DNA of 14,076 nt from Alphaproteobacteria bacterium. GTDB lineage: Bacteria; Pseudomonadota; Alphaproteobacteria; Micavibrionales; UBA1664. The notes under the pieces were generated by a model that worked only from the letters and a program-made list of their open reading frames with translations, made no database searches and was not told where the DNA came from. Shown in pieces: positions 6,311 through 13,951 of this stretch (the first letter of the stretch is position 1; the number at the start of each line of letters is the position of its first letter). The stretch lies in contig JAUHXB010000008.1 in the NCBI GenBank assembly GCA_030427215.1, forward strand, positions 1 through 14,076, given 5' to 3'. The translations under genes and the position numbers were made by a program.

Positions 6311-7459
6311 TTAATTATCCAAAGGGTTTCTTGAAACGCGACGTGCAGGGCTGGTATCTGGTGAAACACGCATGTTGTTTGTGCGCATCATAATTTGGGC
6401 ACGGTTATATTCCAATTGTTTGCGGTTTAATTGATATCCGACAATAATTTTATAATTCGCCGCCTGTTCAACATCTGTCATAGGAATAAATTGTGTGATT
6501 TTTTCCGCATGATCTAAATGATCAACGGACGGACGAAACCGCATGGCCGTGGCGAGTATTTGTTTATCAACGGGTAATCCTTGTGGCGTTGTCACGGATA
6601 CAAAATAAGGGAAGGTCATAAAGGCTTCTTTGTCTTTTTGCCCTTCAAATCGTCCCTTATTGGTAATATGCCCACGCATGAGGATATCAAGGTCAAGTTC
6701 AACGCCGCCTGAAACCACGTCACATCCGCCCTTAATTTCATTAATGACCGCGCGGGCCTTCATCTGTCCCGCCAATGCGCCATCTTCGAAATAAGTGATA
6801 GACCGCGCCGCAGGCATAATTTCAACCTTTGGGCATCCGGCGGCAGATGATAACTTTAAATCACTTTCCGTGAATAAAGGCTCATTTATTGTTTTGATCG
6901 GGGCCTGTGCCATTTTTGCCGGAACTGGTTTAGGGGCTTTAATTTCTGGCTGTTGAACAGGCGCTGGTTGAACCTTAACAATCGCAGGTGCCTCTACTGG
7001 TTTCTCTTTTGGTGCTTCTATAATTGTGTTGGTCAATGGTTGTCTGATTTGGGCTTGTTCTTTTGCAGGCGGATTGGGTTTGATGGTTGGTACCTCTGGT
7101 AAATTGGCCTGGGCTATTTTTTCTTCTTTAATGGTTGCAGGTTGGTTTTCAAGCTCTGCAATAAGGGCATCAATATCGTTATTTGTTGTGCTTTCAACAA
7201 GGTCTGTAAAACCATCATCTGTTTCGGTTTGAGACGATAGCCGCGGTCTTGAGCCCGTTAGAAATTCCATCTCGGATAACTCTGTTTCCAATGCTGTTTG
7301 ATCAGGCGTTATGGTTGTAACCTTATTATCTTCGACCATTGACACTTCTGTGACTGGCTCTCCACCAAATGGATTTAGTGATGACCAATAAGATGTAGGA
7401 CTTGTTTCACAAGCTGTCATTGAAAGAGATAGAAATGCGAGTGTAAAAAATCGTTTCAC
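6311..7459 (-). CDS. Predicted lipoprotein with Pro-rich linker and conserved C-terminal domain
   Basis: The 382-residue protein starts with MKRFF, a hydrophobic stretch and a plausible lipobox SMTAC with C17 as lipid anchor. Residues 30-115 are acidic and low in complexity. Residues 118-190 are rich in Pro, Lys, Ala and Gln, a linker that could span the periplasm. The C-terminal domain (about 205-355) has segments AGCPKVEIMPAA (207-218), TFPYFVSVTTP (282-292) and IIVGYQLNRKQLEYNRAQ (338-355). I associate this pattern with an uncharacterised alphaproteobacterial envelope family, by memory only. C209 and C246 could form a disulfide. The start is GTG (7459-7457) with AAAGGA 10 bases upstream; an in-frame TGA a few codons further up excludes a much longer start. 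It lies on the opposite strand between nuoI and nuoJ, and no link to complex I is evident. Confidence 0.85.
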   Translation of the reverse strand: MKRFFTLAFLSLSMTACETSPTSYWSSLNPFGGEPVTEVSMVEDNKVTTITPDQTALETELSEMEFLTGSRPRLSSQTETDDGFTDLVESTTNNDIDALIAELENQPATIKEEKIAQANLPEVPTIKPNPPAKEQAQIRQPLTNTIIEAPKEKPVEAPAIVKVQPAPVQQPEIKAPKPVPAKMAQAPIKTINEPLFTESDLKLSSAAGCPKVEIMPAARSITYFEDGALAGQMKARAVINEIKGGCDVVSGGVELDLDILMRGHITNKGRFEGQKDKEAFMTFPYFVSVTTPQGLPVDKQILATAMRFRPSVDHLDHAEKITQFIPMTDVEQAANYKIIVGYQLNRKQLEYNRAQIMMRTNNMRVSPDTSPARRVSRNPLDN

Positions 7460-7563
7460 GATGAATGAATCCTTTGGTCATTTAATTTTAAATTATAAAT
7501 AACGTATGTCATAAATCATGGCAAGATACGATAATTTATTCTGCATAACATTCCGCCACACTC

Positions 7564-7592
7564 TTGCCACCTTTTCACAAAACCGATAAAAC
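7564..7592 (+). promoter_or_regulatory. Candidate promoter for nuoJKL-x-MN
   Basis: TTGCCA (7564-7569, 5 of 6 to consensus) and TAAAAC (7587-7592, 4 of 6) are separated by exactly 17 bases, giving a start point near 7599, about 28 bases before the chosen GTG start of nuoJ. A cluster cut off from nuoI by minus-strand genes needs a promoter here. The match itself is moderate. Confidence 0.45.
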
Positions 7593-7626
7593 AATATATG
7601 AATCAAATCAGTGGGATGTTCATCAA

Positions 7627-8235
7627 GTGATCGCAGGCGCCGTCTTTTATATCTTTGCATGTGTTTTAATTTTTAGCGCGTTGTTGGTTATTACCGCGCG
7701 CAACCCTGTTCATTCTGTTTTATTTTTAATTCTGGCGTTTTTTAACGCGGCGGGGCTTTTTGTCCTGTTGGGCGCAGAATTCGTGGGAATGATTTTGGCT
7801 ATTGTCTATGTTGGGGCGGTTGCCGTTTTATTCCTGTTCGTTGTAATGATGTTGGATGTTGATTTTGCGGGATTGCGCAAAGGGTTCATGCCTTATGTTC
7901 CGCTGGGTCTTATTATCGGTGGGGTTTTGCTGATTGAATTGACGATATTATATTTGGCGTGGGGCTCGTCTGAAAGTGCAAGCATGGTTTTGGCCGCGCC
8001 AATTGATGGGGCGGCAAAAAGCAATACACATGCACTCGGCAATATATTATATACCGATTATATTTTCCCGTTTCAGGTGTCTGGCCTGATCTTACTGGTC
8101 GCGATGATTGGGGCAATCACATTGACCTTGCGCCATCGCCCAGGTGTTAAAAAACAAAATATTTCAAAACAATTAAAAACCCAGCCATCAGATGTTGTTG
8201 AATTGGTCAAAGTTAAATCAGGGGAGGGTGTTTAG
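7627..8235 (+). CDS. nuoJ: NADH-quinone oxidoreductase subunit J (NuoJ)
   Basis: NuoJ is a membrane-arm subunit of complex I that lies near the quinone-binding end. The core ARNPVHSVLFLILAFFNAAG and the following GAEFVGMILAIVYVGAVAVL are diagnostic, and five membrane helices are visible. I chose GTG at 7627, giving 202 residues that begin MIAGAVFYIFA as in relatives, with GGGA at 7613-7616. The frame stays open back to a TTG at 7564. That would add 21 hydrophilic residues, has no ribosome site, and overlaps a likely -35 box. A ten-codon frame at 7598-7630 (ATG to TGA) overlaps the GTG by three bases and might couple translation. The C-terminal tail (about 175-202) is hydrophilic. The stop is followed at once by the nuoK ATG. 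Confidence 0.95.
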   Translation: MIAGAVFYIFACVLIFSALLVITARNPVHSVLFLILAFFNAAGLFVLLGAEFVGMILAIVYVGAVAVLFLFVVMMLDVDFAGLRKGFMPYVPLGLIIGGVLLIELTILYLAWGSSESASMVLAAPIDGAAKSNTHALGNILYTDYIFPFQVSGLILLVAMIGAITLTLRHRPGVKKQNISKQLKTQPSDVVELVKVKSGEGV

Positions 8236-8547
8236 ATGACGGAAATAACTCTCTTTCATTACCTCACCTTGGCGGCGATATTATTCGTGATTGGAATATT
8301 TGGAATTTTTCTCAACCGTAAAAACATCATTGTGATTTTAATGTCGGTTGAATTGATGTTATTGGCGGTGAATATTAATTTTGTTGCATTTTCCGCTCAC
8401 CTTAATGATTTGCATGGACAGGTGTTTACGATGTTTATCCTGACCGTTGCCGCGGCAGAGGCGGCAATTGGTTTGGCAATCCTCATGACATTCTTCCGCA
8501 ATAAAGGCCGTATCTTGGTTGATGATTTAAGCGAGTTAAAAGGGTAA
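8236..8547 (+). CDS. nuoK: NADH-quinone oxidoreductase subunit K (NuoK)
   Basis: NuoK is a small membrane subunit of complex I with three helices (about 8-26, 30-52 and 64-88). It carries two buried glutamates important for proton transfer, here E39 in [11 protein letters not shown] and E75 in [13 protein letters not shown], corresponding to E36 and E72 of E. coli. Length 103 is typical. The ATG follows the nuoJ stop with no gap. GGGGAGGG at the end of nuoJ (8221-8229) serves as a strong ribosome site, so the two genes are co-translated. Confidence 0.97.
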   Translation: MTEITLFHYLTLAAILFVIGIFGIFLNRKNIIVILMSVELMLLAVNINFVAFSAHLNDLHGQVFTMFILTVAAAEAAIGLAILMTFFRNKGRILVDDLSELKG

Positions 8548-8550
8548 TTT

Positions 8551-10491
8551 ATGATATTAGAGACACTCGCCGTATTCATTCCGCTTATCACATTTATTAT
8601 CGCCTTTTTAGGATGTAAAATTATTGGTGATCGTGGCGCACAGTTTTTAACCTGTACAGGGATCATCGCATCGGCCGTGATGTCATGCATGTTATTCCAA
8701 GATGTTATTTTGGATGGTAATGTTCGTACAATCACGCTTATGACATGGATATCATCGGGTGATTTCATTGTTGATTGGGCCATTCGTTTGGACACGCTTT
8801 CCGTTGTGATGATGTGCGTCATTACATTGGTATCATCATGTGTACATGTGTATTCAGTTGGGTATATGAGCCATGATGCGCACAAGGCGCGGTTCATGTC
8901 TTATTTGTCATTATTCACCTTTGCCATGTTAATGTTGGTGACCGCCGACAACCTAATCCAACTATTTTTTGGATGGGAAGGGGTTGGGCTTGCGTCTTAC
9001 TTGCTGATCGGATTTTGGAATCATAAACATTCGGCGAATCGCGCCGCGATGAAGGCATTCATTGTGAACCGCGTTGGGGATTTAGGCTTGGCGCTTGGGA
9101 TATTTGTGATTTTTATCCTGTTTGGTTCTGTTCAATTCGACACAATCTTTGTAGGTGTAAATGACGTGATTTACGATACATTCCCATTTTGGGGATATGA
9201 AATCCATGCCCTCACTTTGGCATGTTTGCTTCTGTTCATTGGCGCATGTGGGAAGTCGGCTCAATTGGGTTTGCACACATGGTTGCCTGACGCGATGGAA
9301 GGGCCAACGCCTGTATCCGCGTTAATCCACGCGGCAACAATGGTCACGGCAGGGATATTCCTTGTTGCACGTTTTTCACCGCTTTACGAATATGCGCCTG
9401 ATGCGTTGATGGTTGTTACATATCTGGGGGCGTTTACTGCAATTGTGGCCGCAACGATTGGGATGACTCAATTTGATATCAAACGTGTCATTGCCTATTC
9501 AACCATGTCGCAATTGGGATATATGTTTTTTGCGCTTGGTGTGTCCGCCTATGGCGCGGCGATGTTTCATTTAATGACGCACGCGTTTTTTAAGGCCCTG
9601 TTGTTTTTAGGCGCAGGATCAGTCATTCACGCGATGAGTAATGAACAAGACATGCGAAAAATGGGTGGTATTTGGAAAAAAATTCCATTCACCTATGCCA
9701 TGATGTGGATTGGGTCACTTGCGCTTGCAGGTATTCCGTATTTTGCAGGGTATTTTTCAAAGGACATGGTTTTGGAATCCGCCTGGGCCGATCAATCCTC
9801 ACACGGTAATCTGGCCTATTGGTTGGGTGTAACGGCGGCATTTATTACGGCGTTTTACAGCTGGCGTTTGTTGATCATGACGTTCCACGGCAAATCGCGT
9901 GCATCGCAAAAAGTGTTGGATCATGTCCACGAAAGCCCACTATCAATGACATTGCCATTACTATTTTTATCCGTTGGCGCGGTTGGGGCAGGGTATGTGT
10001 TTTACGAATTGTTCGTCGGGCATGACCGCGAGCATTTCTGGGCGAACTCTCTGTTTATCTTGCCCGCCAATGATACGGTCGAGGCCGCGCATCACGTTCC
10101 CATGTGGGTGAAGAAAACACCATTGGTCGCCGCCGTGTCAGGAATTGTGATTGCAACATTAATTTATGGCACAGGCGGAAAATTTGCAGGTTTCATTTCC
10201 AAAATATTCAAACCGCTCCACGCGTTATTCTTTAACAAATATTATTTTGATGAATTGTATCACACTATCTTTCAACGCCCTGCGATTTGGTTCGGTGCAT
10301 TATTTACAAAATGGGGTGATCAAAAAACGATTAACGGCCTTGGCCCTGATGGCATCGCCAAACTATCAAAAGGCGGGGCAGGGATATTGTCGAAATTACA
10401 AACGGGGTATGTGTATCATTACGCATTCATGATGATGATCGGCCTTGTCGCCGTAATCAGCTGGATTTTTTGGAAGATGATAGAGTGGTAA
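8551..10491 (+). CDS. nuoL: NADH-quinone oxidoreductase subunit L (NuoL)
   Basis: NuoL is the distal antiporter-like, proton-pumping subunit of complex I. The 646-residue length is normal. The N-terminal antiporter segment lies at about 65-115. The central channel domain (about 130-420) contains FFGWEGVGLASYLLIGFW (139-156) with E143, GKSAQLGLHTWLPDAMEGPT (234-253) with K235, ALIHAATMVTAGIFL (257-271), HAFFKALLFLGAGS (344-357) and K404 in AGYFSKDMV. These residues match the proton path of the family. The C-terminal part includes the long lateral helix region (about 550-646) and ends in a membrane anchor. The ATG lies 3 bases after the nuoK stop, with AAAAGGG just ahead. All 13 arginine codons I read in this gene are CGN, in contrast to the next gene. 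Confidence 0.98.
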   Translation: MILETLAVFIPLITFIIAFLGCKIIGDRGAQFLTCTGIIASAVMSCMLFQDVILDGNVRTITLMTWISSGDFIVDWAIRLDTLSVVMMCVITLVSSCVHVYSVGYMSHDAHKARFMSYLSLFTFAMLMLVTADNLIQLFFGWEGVGLASYLLIGFWNHKHSANRAAMKAFIVNRVGDLGLALGIFVIFILFGSVQFDTIFVGVNDVIYDTFPFWGYEIHALTLACLLLFIGACGKSAQLGLHTWLPDAMEGPTPVSALIHAATMVTAGIFLVARFSPLYEYAPDALMVVTYLGAFTAIVAATIGMTQFDIKRVIAYSTMSQLGYMFFALGVSAYGAAMFHLMTHAFFKALLFLGAGSVIHAMSNEQDMRKMGGIWKKIPFTYAMMWIGSLALAGIPYFAGYFSKDMVLESAWADQSSHGNLAYWLGVTAAFITAFYSWRLLIMTFHGKSRASQKVLDHVHESPLSMTLPLLFLSVGAVGAGYVFYELFVGHDREHFWANSLFILPANDTVEAAHHVPMWVKKTPLVAAVSGIVIATLIYGTGGKFAGFISKIFKPLHALFFNKYYFDELYHTIFQRPAIWFGALFTKWGDQKTINGLGPDGIAKLSKGGAGILSKLQTGYVYHYAFMMMIGLVAVISWIFWKMIEW

Positions 10492-10503
10492 GAGGAAGAT
10501 AAA

Positions 10504-10959
10504 ATGGATAAAAGAGATAGAATAAAAGAAAACATTAAAATTATAAAAGATGCAGTACGTGAAGCGTTTGACATCCCCGAAGGTGAACGGGTCAATGCGA
10601 TGCGTGTAAATGAACCAACATCTCGCGCAAGATTTGATGACACAGGTCAGTGTAAAGAAACAATTGGTGAACAGGACATTCCAAATTCTGAATTCCATGG
10701 ACTGGCATCGTTGATTGTGACTATTCCTTACCAATCCTTCGATGCTTATGGTGCAAAAGAAGAGAAATTTAAAGGAGGATCTGTCGCAGGATTTTTAAAC
10801 GCATTAGGACAAAGAAAATCAGCGACTATCGAATGTGAAATAAAAGATTTTGATGGGAATGCAGTAAATATTAAGTTTCCAATAACGATCAGTAGAGGGA
10901 TGACGCCCGAAAGGCGTGCGTCTATAAGAAGACTAGTAAGAGGCACATTAACATCGTGA
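10504..10959 (+). CDS. Unrecognised soluble protein inserted between nuoL and nuoM
   Basis: I do not recognise this 151-residue protein. It has no signal peptide or membrane helix, so it is probably cytosolic. Residues 1-22 form a Lys/Glu-rich amphipathic helix. The middle (about 60-130) alternates hydrophobic and charged residues as in beta strands: GLASLIVTIPYQSF (66-79), ATIECEIKDFDGNAVNIKFP (108-127), then ITISRGMTPERRASIRRLVR (128-147), basic and helical. Cysteines are C50 and C112. A strong site, GAGGA, precedes the ATG by about 7 bases. The gene starts 12 bases after nuoL, and its TGA overlaps the nuoM GTG (GTGA), so it is embedded in the operon. Nine of its 14 Arg codons are AGA/AGG and ATA is frequent, unlike nuoL and nuoM, which suggests acquisition from elsewhere. 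A complex I assembly or accessory factor is possible but unsupported. Confidence 0.85.
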   Translation: MDKRDRIKENIKIIKDAVREAFDIPEGERVNAMRVNEPTSRARFDDTGQCKETIGEQDIPNSEFHGLASLIVTIPYQSFDAYGAKEEKFKGGSVAGFLNALGQRKSATIECEIKDFDGNAVNIKFPITISRGMTPERRASIRRLVRGTLTS

Positions 10960-12482
10960 CCCTAGAAACATTTCCATTATTGACTGTGATGACCTTCCTG
11001 CCGTTGGTGGGGGCGTTGTTTGTGATGTTGATCAAGGGATCGGATGATACGCGCGTTCGTAATAACGCCGTGAATGTCGGGGCGTTTATATCGTTTTGTG
11101 TGTTTGGATTATCGCTTGTGATGTTATTTAATTTTGACACTGAGACATCCGATTTTCAATTTGTTGAAAATGTTATTTGGTTTGAGGCGTTAAACCTGAC
11201 CTATCACATGGGTGTTGATGGGATATCTGTCTTTTTTGTTGTGTTGGCTGCGCTTCTCACCCCCATTTGTATTTTGTTGTGTAAACAATCGGTGACATCG
11301 CGGACGCGTGAATATGTCGTGGCGCTTCTCATCCTTGAAACATTGATGATCGGGACGTTCTGCGCGCTTGACGGCATATTATTCTATATCTTTTTCGAAG
11401 GTGTGCTTATCCCGATGTTCATTTTGATCGGTGTGTGGGGCGGACCAAAGCGCGTTTATGCGGCGTTTAAATTTTTCTTATTCACGCTTCTTGGGTCTGT
11501 CCTAATGTTGATCGCCTTGATCTATATGTTTGTGGCATACGGCACGACGGATATTCCAACAATGATGTTTGACCCATTGGCGGGCGATATCCAATTTTGG
11601 TTGTTCCTTGCATTTTTTGCATCATTTGCCGTGAAAATGCCGATGTGGCCCGTGCATACATGGTTACCCGATGCCCACGTTGAGGCACCAACAGGCGGGT
11701 CAGTCATCTTGGCAGGGGTTTTGTTAAAAATGGGAGGGTACGGATTCCTACGCTTTTCCATTCCAATGTTCCCCGAGGCGACTGAGCTGTTCGCGCCAAT
11801 GATATTCTGGCTGTCTGTGATTGCGATTATTTACACGTCGCTGATTGCGCTTGTTCAAACGGACATGAAAAAAATGATCGCCTATTCATCTGTGGCGCAT
11901 ATGGGGTATGTGACATTGGGGATATTCACCGCCACAACAAACGGTGTTGAGGGCGCGATCTTCCAAATGATATCGCATGGGCTTATATCCGCGGCATTGT
12001 TCATCTGTGTCGGGGTGATTTATGACCGCATGCACACACGTGAAATCAAACGATATGGCGGAATTGTTAAAAACATGCCGAAATATGCAACCTTGTTTAT
12101 GATATTTATGTTGGGATCGGTTGGATTGCCTGGGACATCAGGGTTCGTGGGTGAAATATTGGCTTTGATGGGCGCATTCCAGGCCGATACGGTGATTGGA
12201 ACATTGGCGGCATCGGGATTGGTTTTGGGCGCGACATATATGTTGTGGTTATACCGTCAGGTTGTCTTTGGGCCAGTCGAAAACAAAGATGCGGCCGCAA
12301 TGAATGACGTCAATGGAATGGAAAAATTTGCGCTTATTCCACTTGCGGCGATGGTGATATGGCTGGGTGTTCAACCGAATTTTGTTCTTGATCGCATTGG
12401 GCCAAGCGTTGAAAATTTATTGAATAATTATTACACGGCAATATCCTTGCCGACAGATGAATTGGCAAGGATGGGGCGATGA
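10956..12482 (+). CDS. nuoM: NADH-quinone oxidoreductase subunit M (NuoM)
   Basis: NuoM is the middle antiporter-like proton-pumping subunit of complex I. The product has 508 residues, a usual length. Channel residues are visible: E148 in FFEGVLIPMFILIGVWGG, K227 in FAVKMPMWPVHTWLPDAHVE, and K258 in ILAGVLLKMGGYGFLRF. A further conserved segment is MKKMIAYSSVAHMGYVTLG. About 14 hydrophobic helices can be traced. Translation starts with GTG at 10956, which overlaps the TGA of the preceding gene. The nearest purine-rich site, AAGAGG, is about 12 bases away, so initiation probably depends on ribosomes ending the upstream gene. Its own stop overlaps the nuoN ATG (ATGA, 12479-12482). Arg codons are almost all CGN. 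Confidence 0.98.
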   Translation: MTLETFPLLTVMTFLPLVGALFVMLIKGSDDTRVRNNAVNVGAFISFCVFGLSLVMLFNFDTETSDFQFVENVIWFEALNLTYHMGVDGISVFFVVLAALLTPICILLCKQSVTSRTREYVVALLILETLMIGTFCALDGILFYIFFEGVLIPMFILIGVWGGPKRVYAAFKFFLFTLLGSVLMLIALIYMFVAYGTTDIPTMMFDPLAGDIQFWLFLAFFASFAVKMPMWPVHTWLPDAHVEAPTGGSVILAGVLLKMGGYGFLRFSIPMFPEATELFAPMIFWLSVIAIIYTSLIALVQTDMKKMIAYSSVAHMGYVTLGIFTATTNGVEGAIFQMISHGLISAALFICVGVIYDRMHTREIKRYGGIVKNMPKYATLFMIFMLGSVGLPGTSGFVGEILALMGAFQADTVIGTLAASGLVLGATYMLWLYRQVVFGPVENKDAAAMNDVNGMEKFALIPLAAMVIWLGVQPNFVLDRIGPSVENLLNNYYTAISLPTDELARMGR

Positions 12483-13951
12483 CGAACGAACTAACAATAT
12501 TTTATGATTTATACACCGCGCGCGCTGATGCGTTGATGGCCGTGTCGGCCTTGGTCTTGCTTGTGGTTGGTGTGTTCCTGAAACACAATGCCTTGTCTCG
12601 CATTGCCATTGGGGCTGTGACTGTATTGTTTGTGACATTCGTCATGACGTTACAACAGGATAACAGCGACGCCCCGATTGGCTTATTCAACGATATGATT
12701 GTGTATGACCGTTATGGCGTGTTCATGAAAACATTGATTTTAATAGGCGCGATTGCCGCGGTTATAATGATTGTTCGTGACACGGCGGGGCATGTGTTTG
12801 GGCGCTTTGAATCGATTATCTTGGTGATGCTTGCCACATTGGGGATGTCGATTATGGTGTCTGCCAATAACATGCTCTCCCTCTATGTCGGGTTGGAACT
12901 CCAATCATTGAGCCTATATATCTTGGCATCTATGAACAGAAACAGTTTGGTGTCAGCCGAGGCAGGATTAAAATACTTCATCCTTGGGGCGTTATCATCA
13001 GGGTTACTATTATTCGGGATTTCACTTGTTTATGGATTTACCGGAACAACGTCATTCCCATTAATCGCCGATATTATATTAATGGGACAGGACGCAACAA
13101 TCCCCATGCCATTGATCATTGGGTTGGTGTTTGTGTTGGTTGGATTGGCGTTTAAAATTTCCGCCGTGCCATTCCATATGTGGACGCCAGATGTCTATCA
13201 AGGGTCACCATCGTCGGTCACCGCATTTTTTGCCATGGCGCCAAAGATTGCGGCAGTGGCCTTAATAGGACGTCTGTTATTTTCCCCATTTGGTGAATTA
13301 CAATCCGAATGGGTGCAAATCATCTATGTCCTATCCATGGCATCGATGATTGTTGGGGCGTTTGCGGGGTTGGTTCAAAAAAACCTCTATCGATTATTGG
13401 CCTATTCATCAATCGGAAATATGGGTTTCATTTTATTGGGGTTTGTTGCTGGCGGCCTGGATGGCGTCACGGCAACGCTTGTCTATTTGGCGATCTATTT
13501 GGTTGCGACCGCGGGATTATTTGCAATGATTCTCTCTGTTCGGGATAAAAATAATGTGGCGGCTGTGAATTTATCCGACTTTGCAGGGCTATCGAAAAAA
13601 TCACCAGTCGTGTCATACGGGTTGGCGATCATGTTGTTTTCCATGGCGGGGATTCCACCATTGGCAGGATTTTTTGCAAAATTATTCGTGTTTAAGGCCG
13701 TGATTTTAAACGGCCACATCGTTTTGGCAGTTGTCGGAATGATGGCGTCCGTTGTGGCGGCGTATTACTATCTGAAATTGATCAAGATCATGTTTTTTGA
13801 CCAGCCATCGGCAAGTGCGGATTACAATGTTCAATCCTCAGGATTGTTACGATGGGTCGCCGTCCCATCTGTGGCGTTTATAACATTATATATCATTGCT
13901 CCAGATCGGCTTGTTTACGAAGCGACCCAAGCGGCATTGTCTTTGAATTAA
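12479..13951 (+). CDS. nuoN: NADH-quinone oxidoreductase subunit N (NuoN)
   Basis: NuoN is the third antiporter-like subunit of the complex I membrane arm, next to NuoK. The 490-residue product is full length. Family residues include E140 in LSLYVGLELQSLSLYILAS, K226 in GLAFKISAVPFHMWTPDVYQ, and the segment LYRLLAYSSIGNMGFILLGF in the second half. GIPPLAGFFAKLFVFKAV and the final YYYLKLIKIMFFDQP are also typical of NuoN. Start and nuoM stop overlap by four bases, so the two are coupled. The stop codon (13949-13951) overlaps the stop of a convergent partial gene on the minus strand. birA, which often follows nuoN in alphaproteobacteria, is not present here, and no clear terminator is seen. Confidence 0.97.
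   Translation: MTNELTIFYDLYTARADALMAVSALVLLVVGVFLKHNALSRIAIGAVTVLFVTFVMTLQQDNSDAPIGLFNDMIVYDRYGVFMKTLILIGAIAAVIMIVRDTAGHVFGRFESIILVMLATLGMSIMVSANNMLSLYVGLELQSLSLYILASMNRNSLVSAEAGLKYFILGALSSGLLLFGISLVYGFTGTTSFPLIADIILMGQDATIPMPLIIGLVFVLVGLAFKISAVPFHMWTPDVYQGSPSSVTAFFAMAPKIAAVALIGRLLFSPFGELQSEWVQIIYVLSMASMIVGAFAGLVQKNLYRLLAYSSIGNMGFILLGFVAGGLDGVTATLVYLAIYLVATAGLFAMILSVRDKNNVAAVNLSDFAGLSKKSPVVSYGLAIMLFSMAGIPPLAGFFAKLFVFKAVILNGHIVLAVVGMMASVVAAYYYLKLIKIMFFDQPSASADYNVQSSGLLRWVAVPSVAFITLYIIAPDRLVYEATQAALSLN

Noticed and set aside
7468..7479. ATCCTTTGGTCA near the lipoprotein start, also in REP-like copy 1, considered as another repeat copy
   Set aside because: The second arm and the ATGACG end are missing, and on the minus strand this stretch contains the AAAGGA ribosome site, so it is explained by that function.
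7564..7626. TTG at 7564 as the NuoJ start
   Set aside because: The added 21 residues are hydrophilic and not typical of NuoJ, no ribosome site precedes the TTG, and it coincides with a -35-like TTGCCA. GTG at 7627 fits family N-termini.
8397..8897. Minus-strand open frame of 166 codons across nuoK and nuoL
   Set aside because: It is antisense to two certain complex I genes and gives a low-complexity peptide rich in Ile, Met and Thr without a family resemblance.
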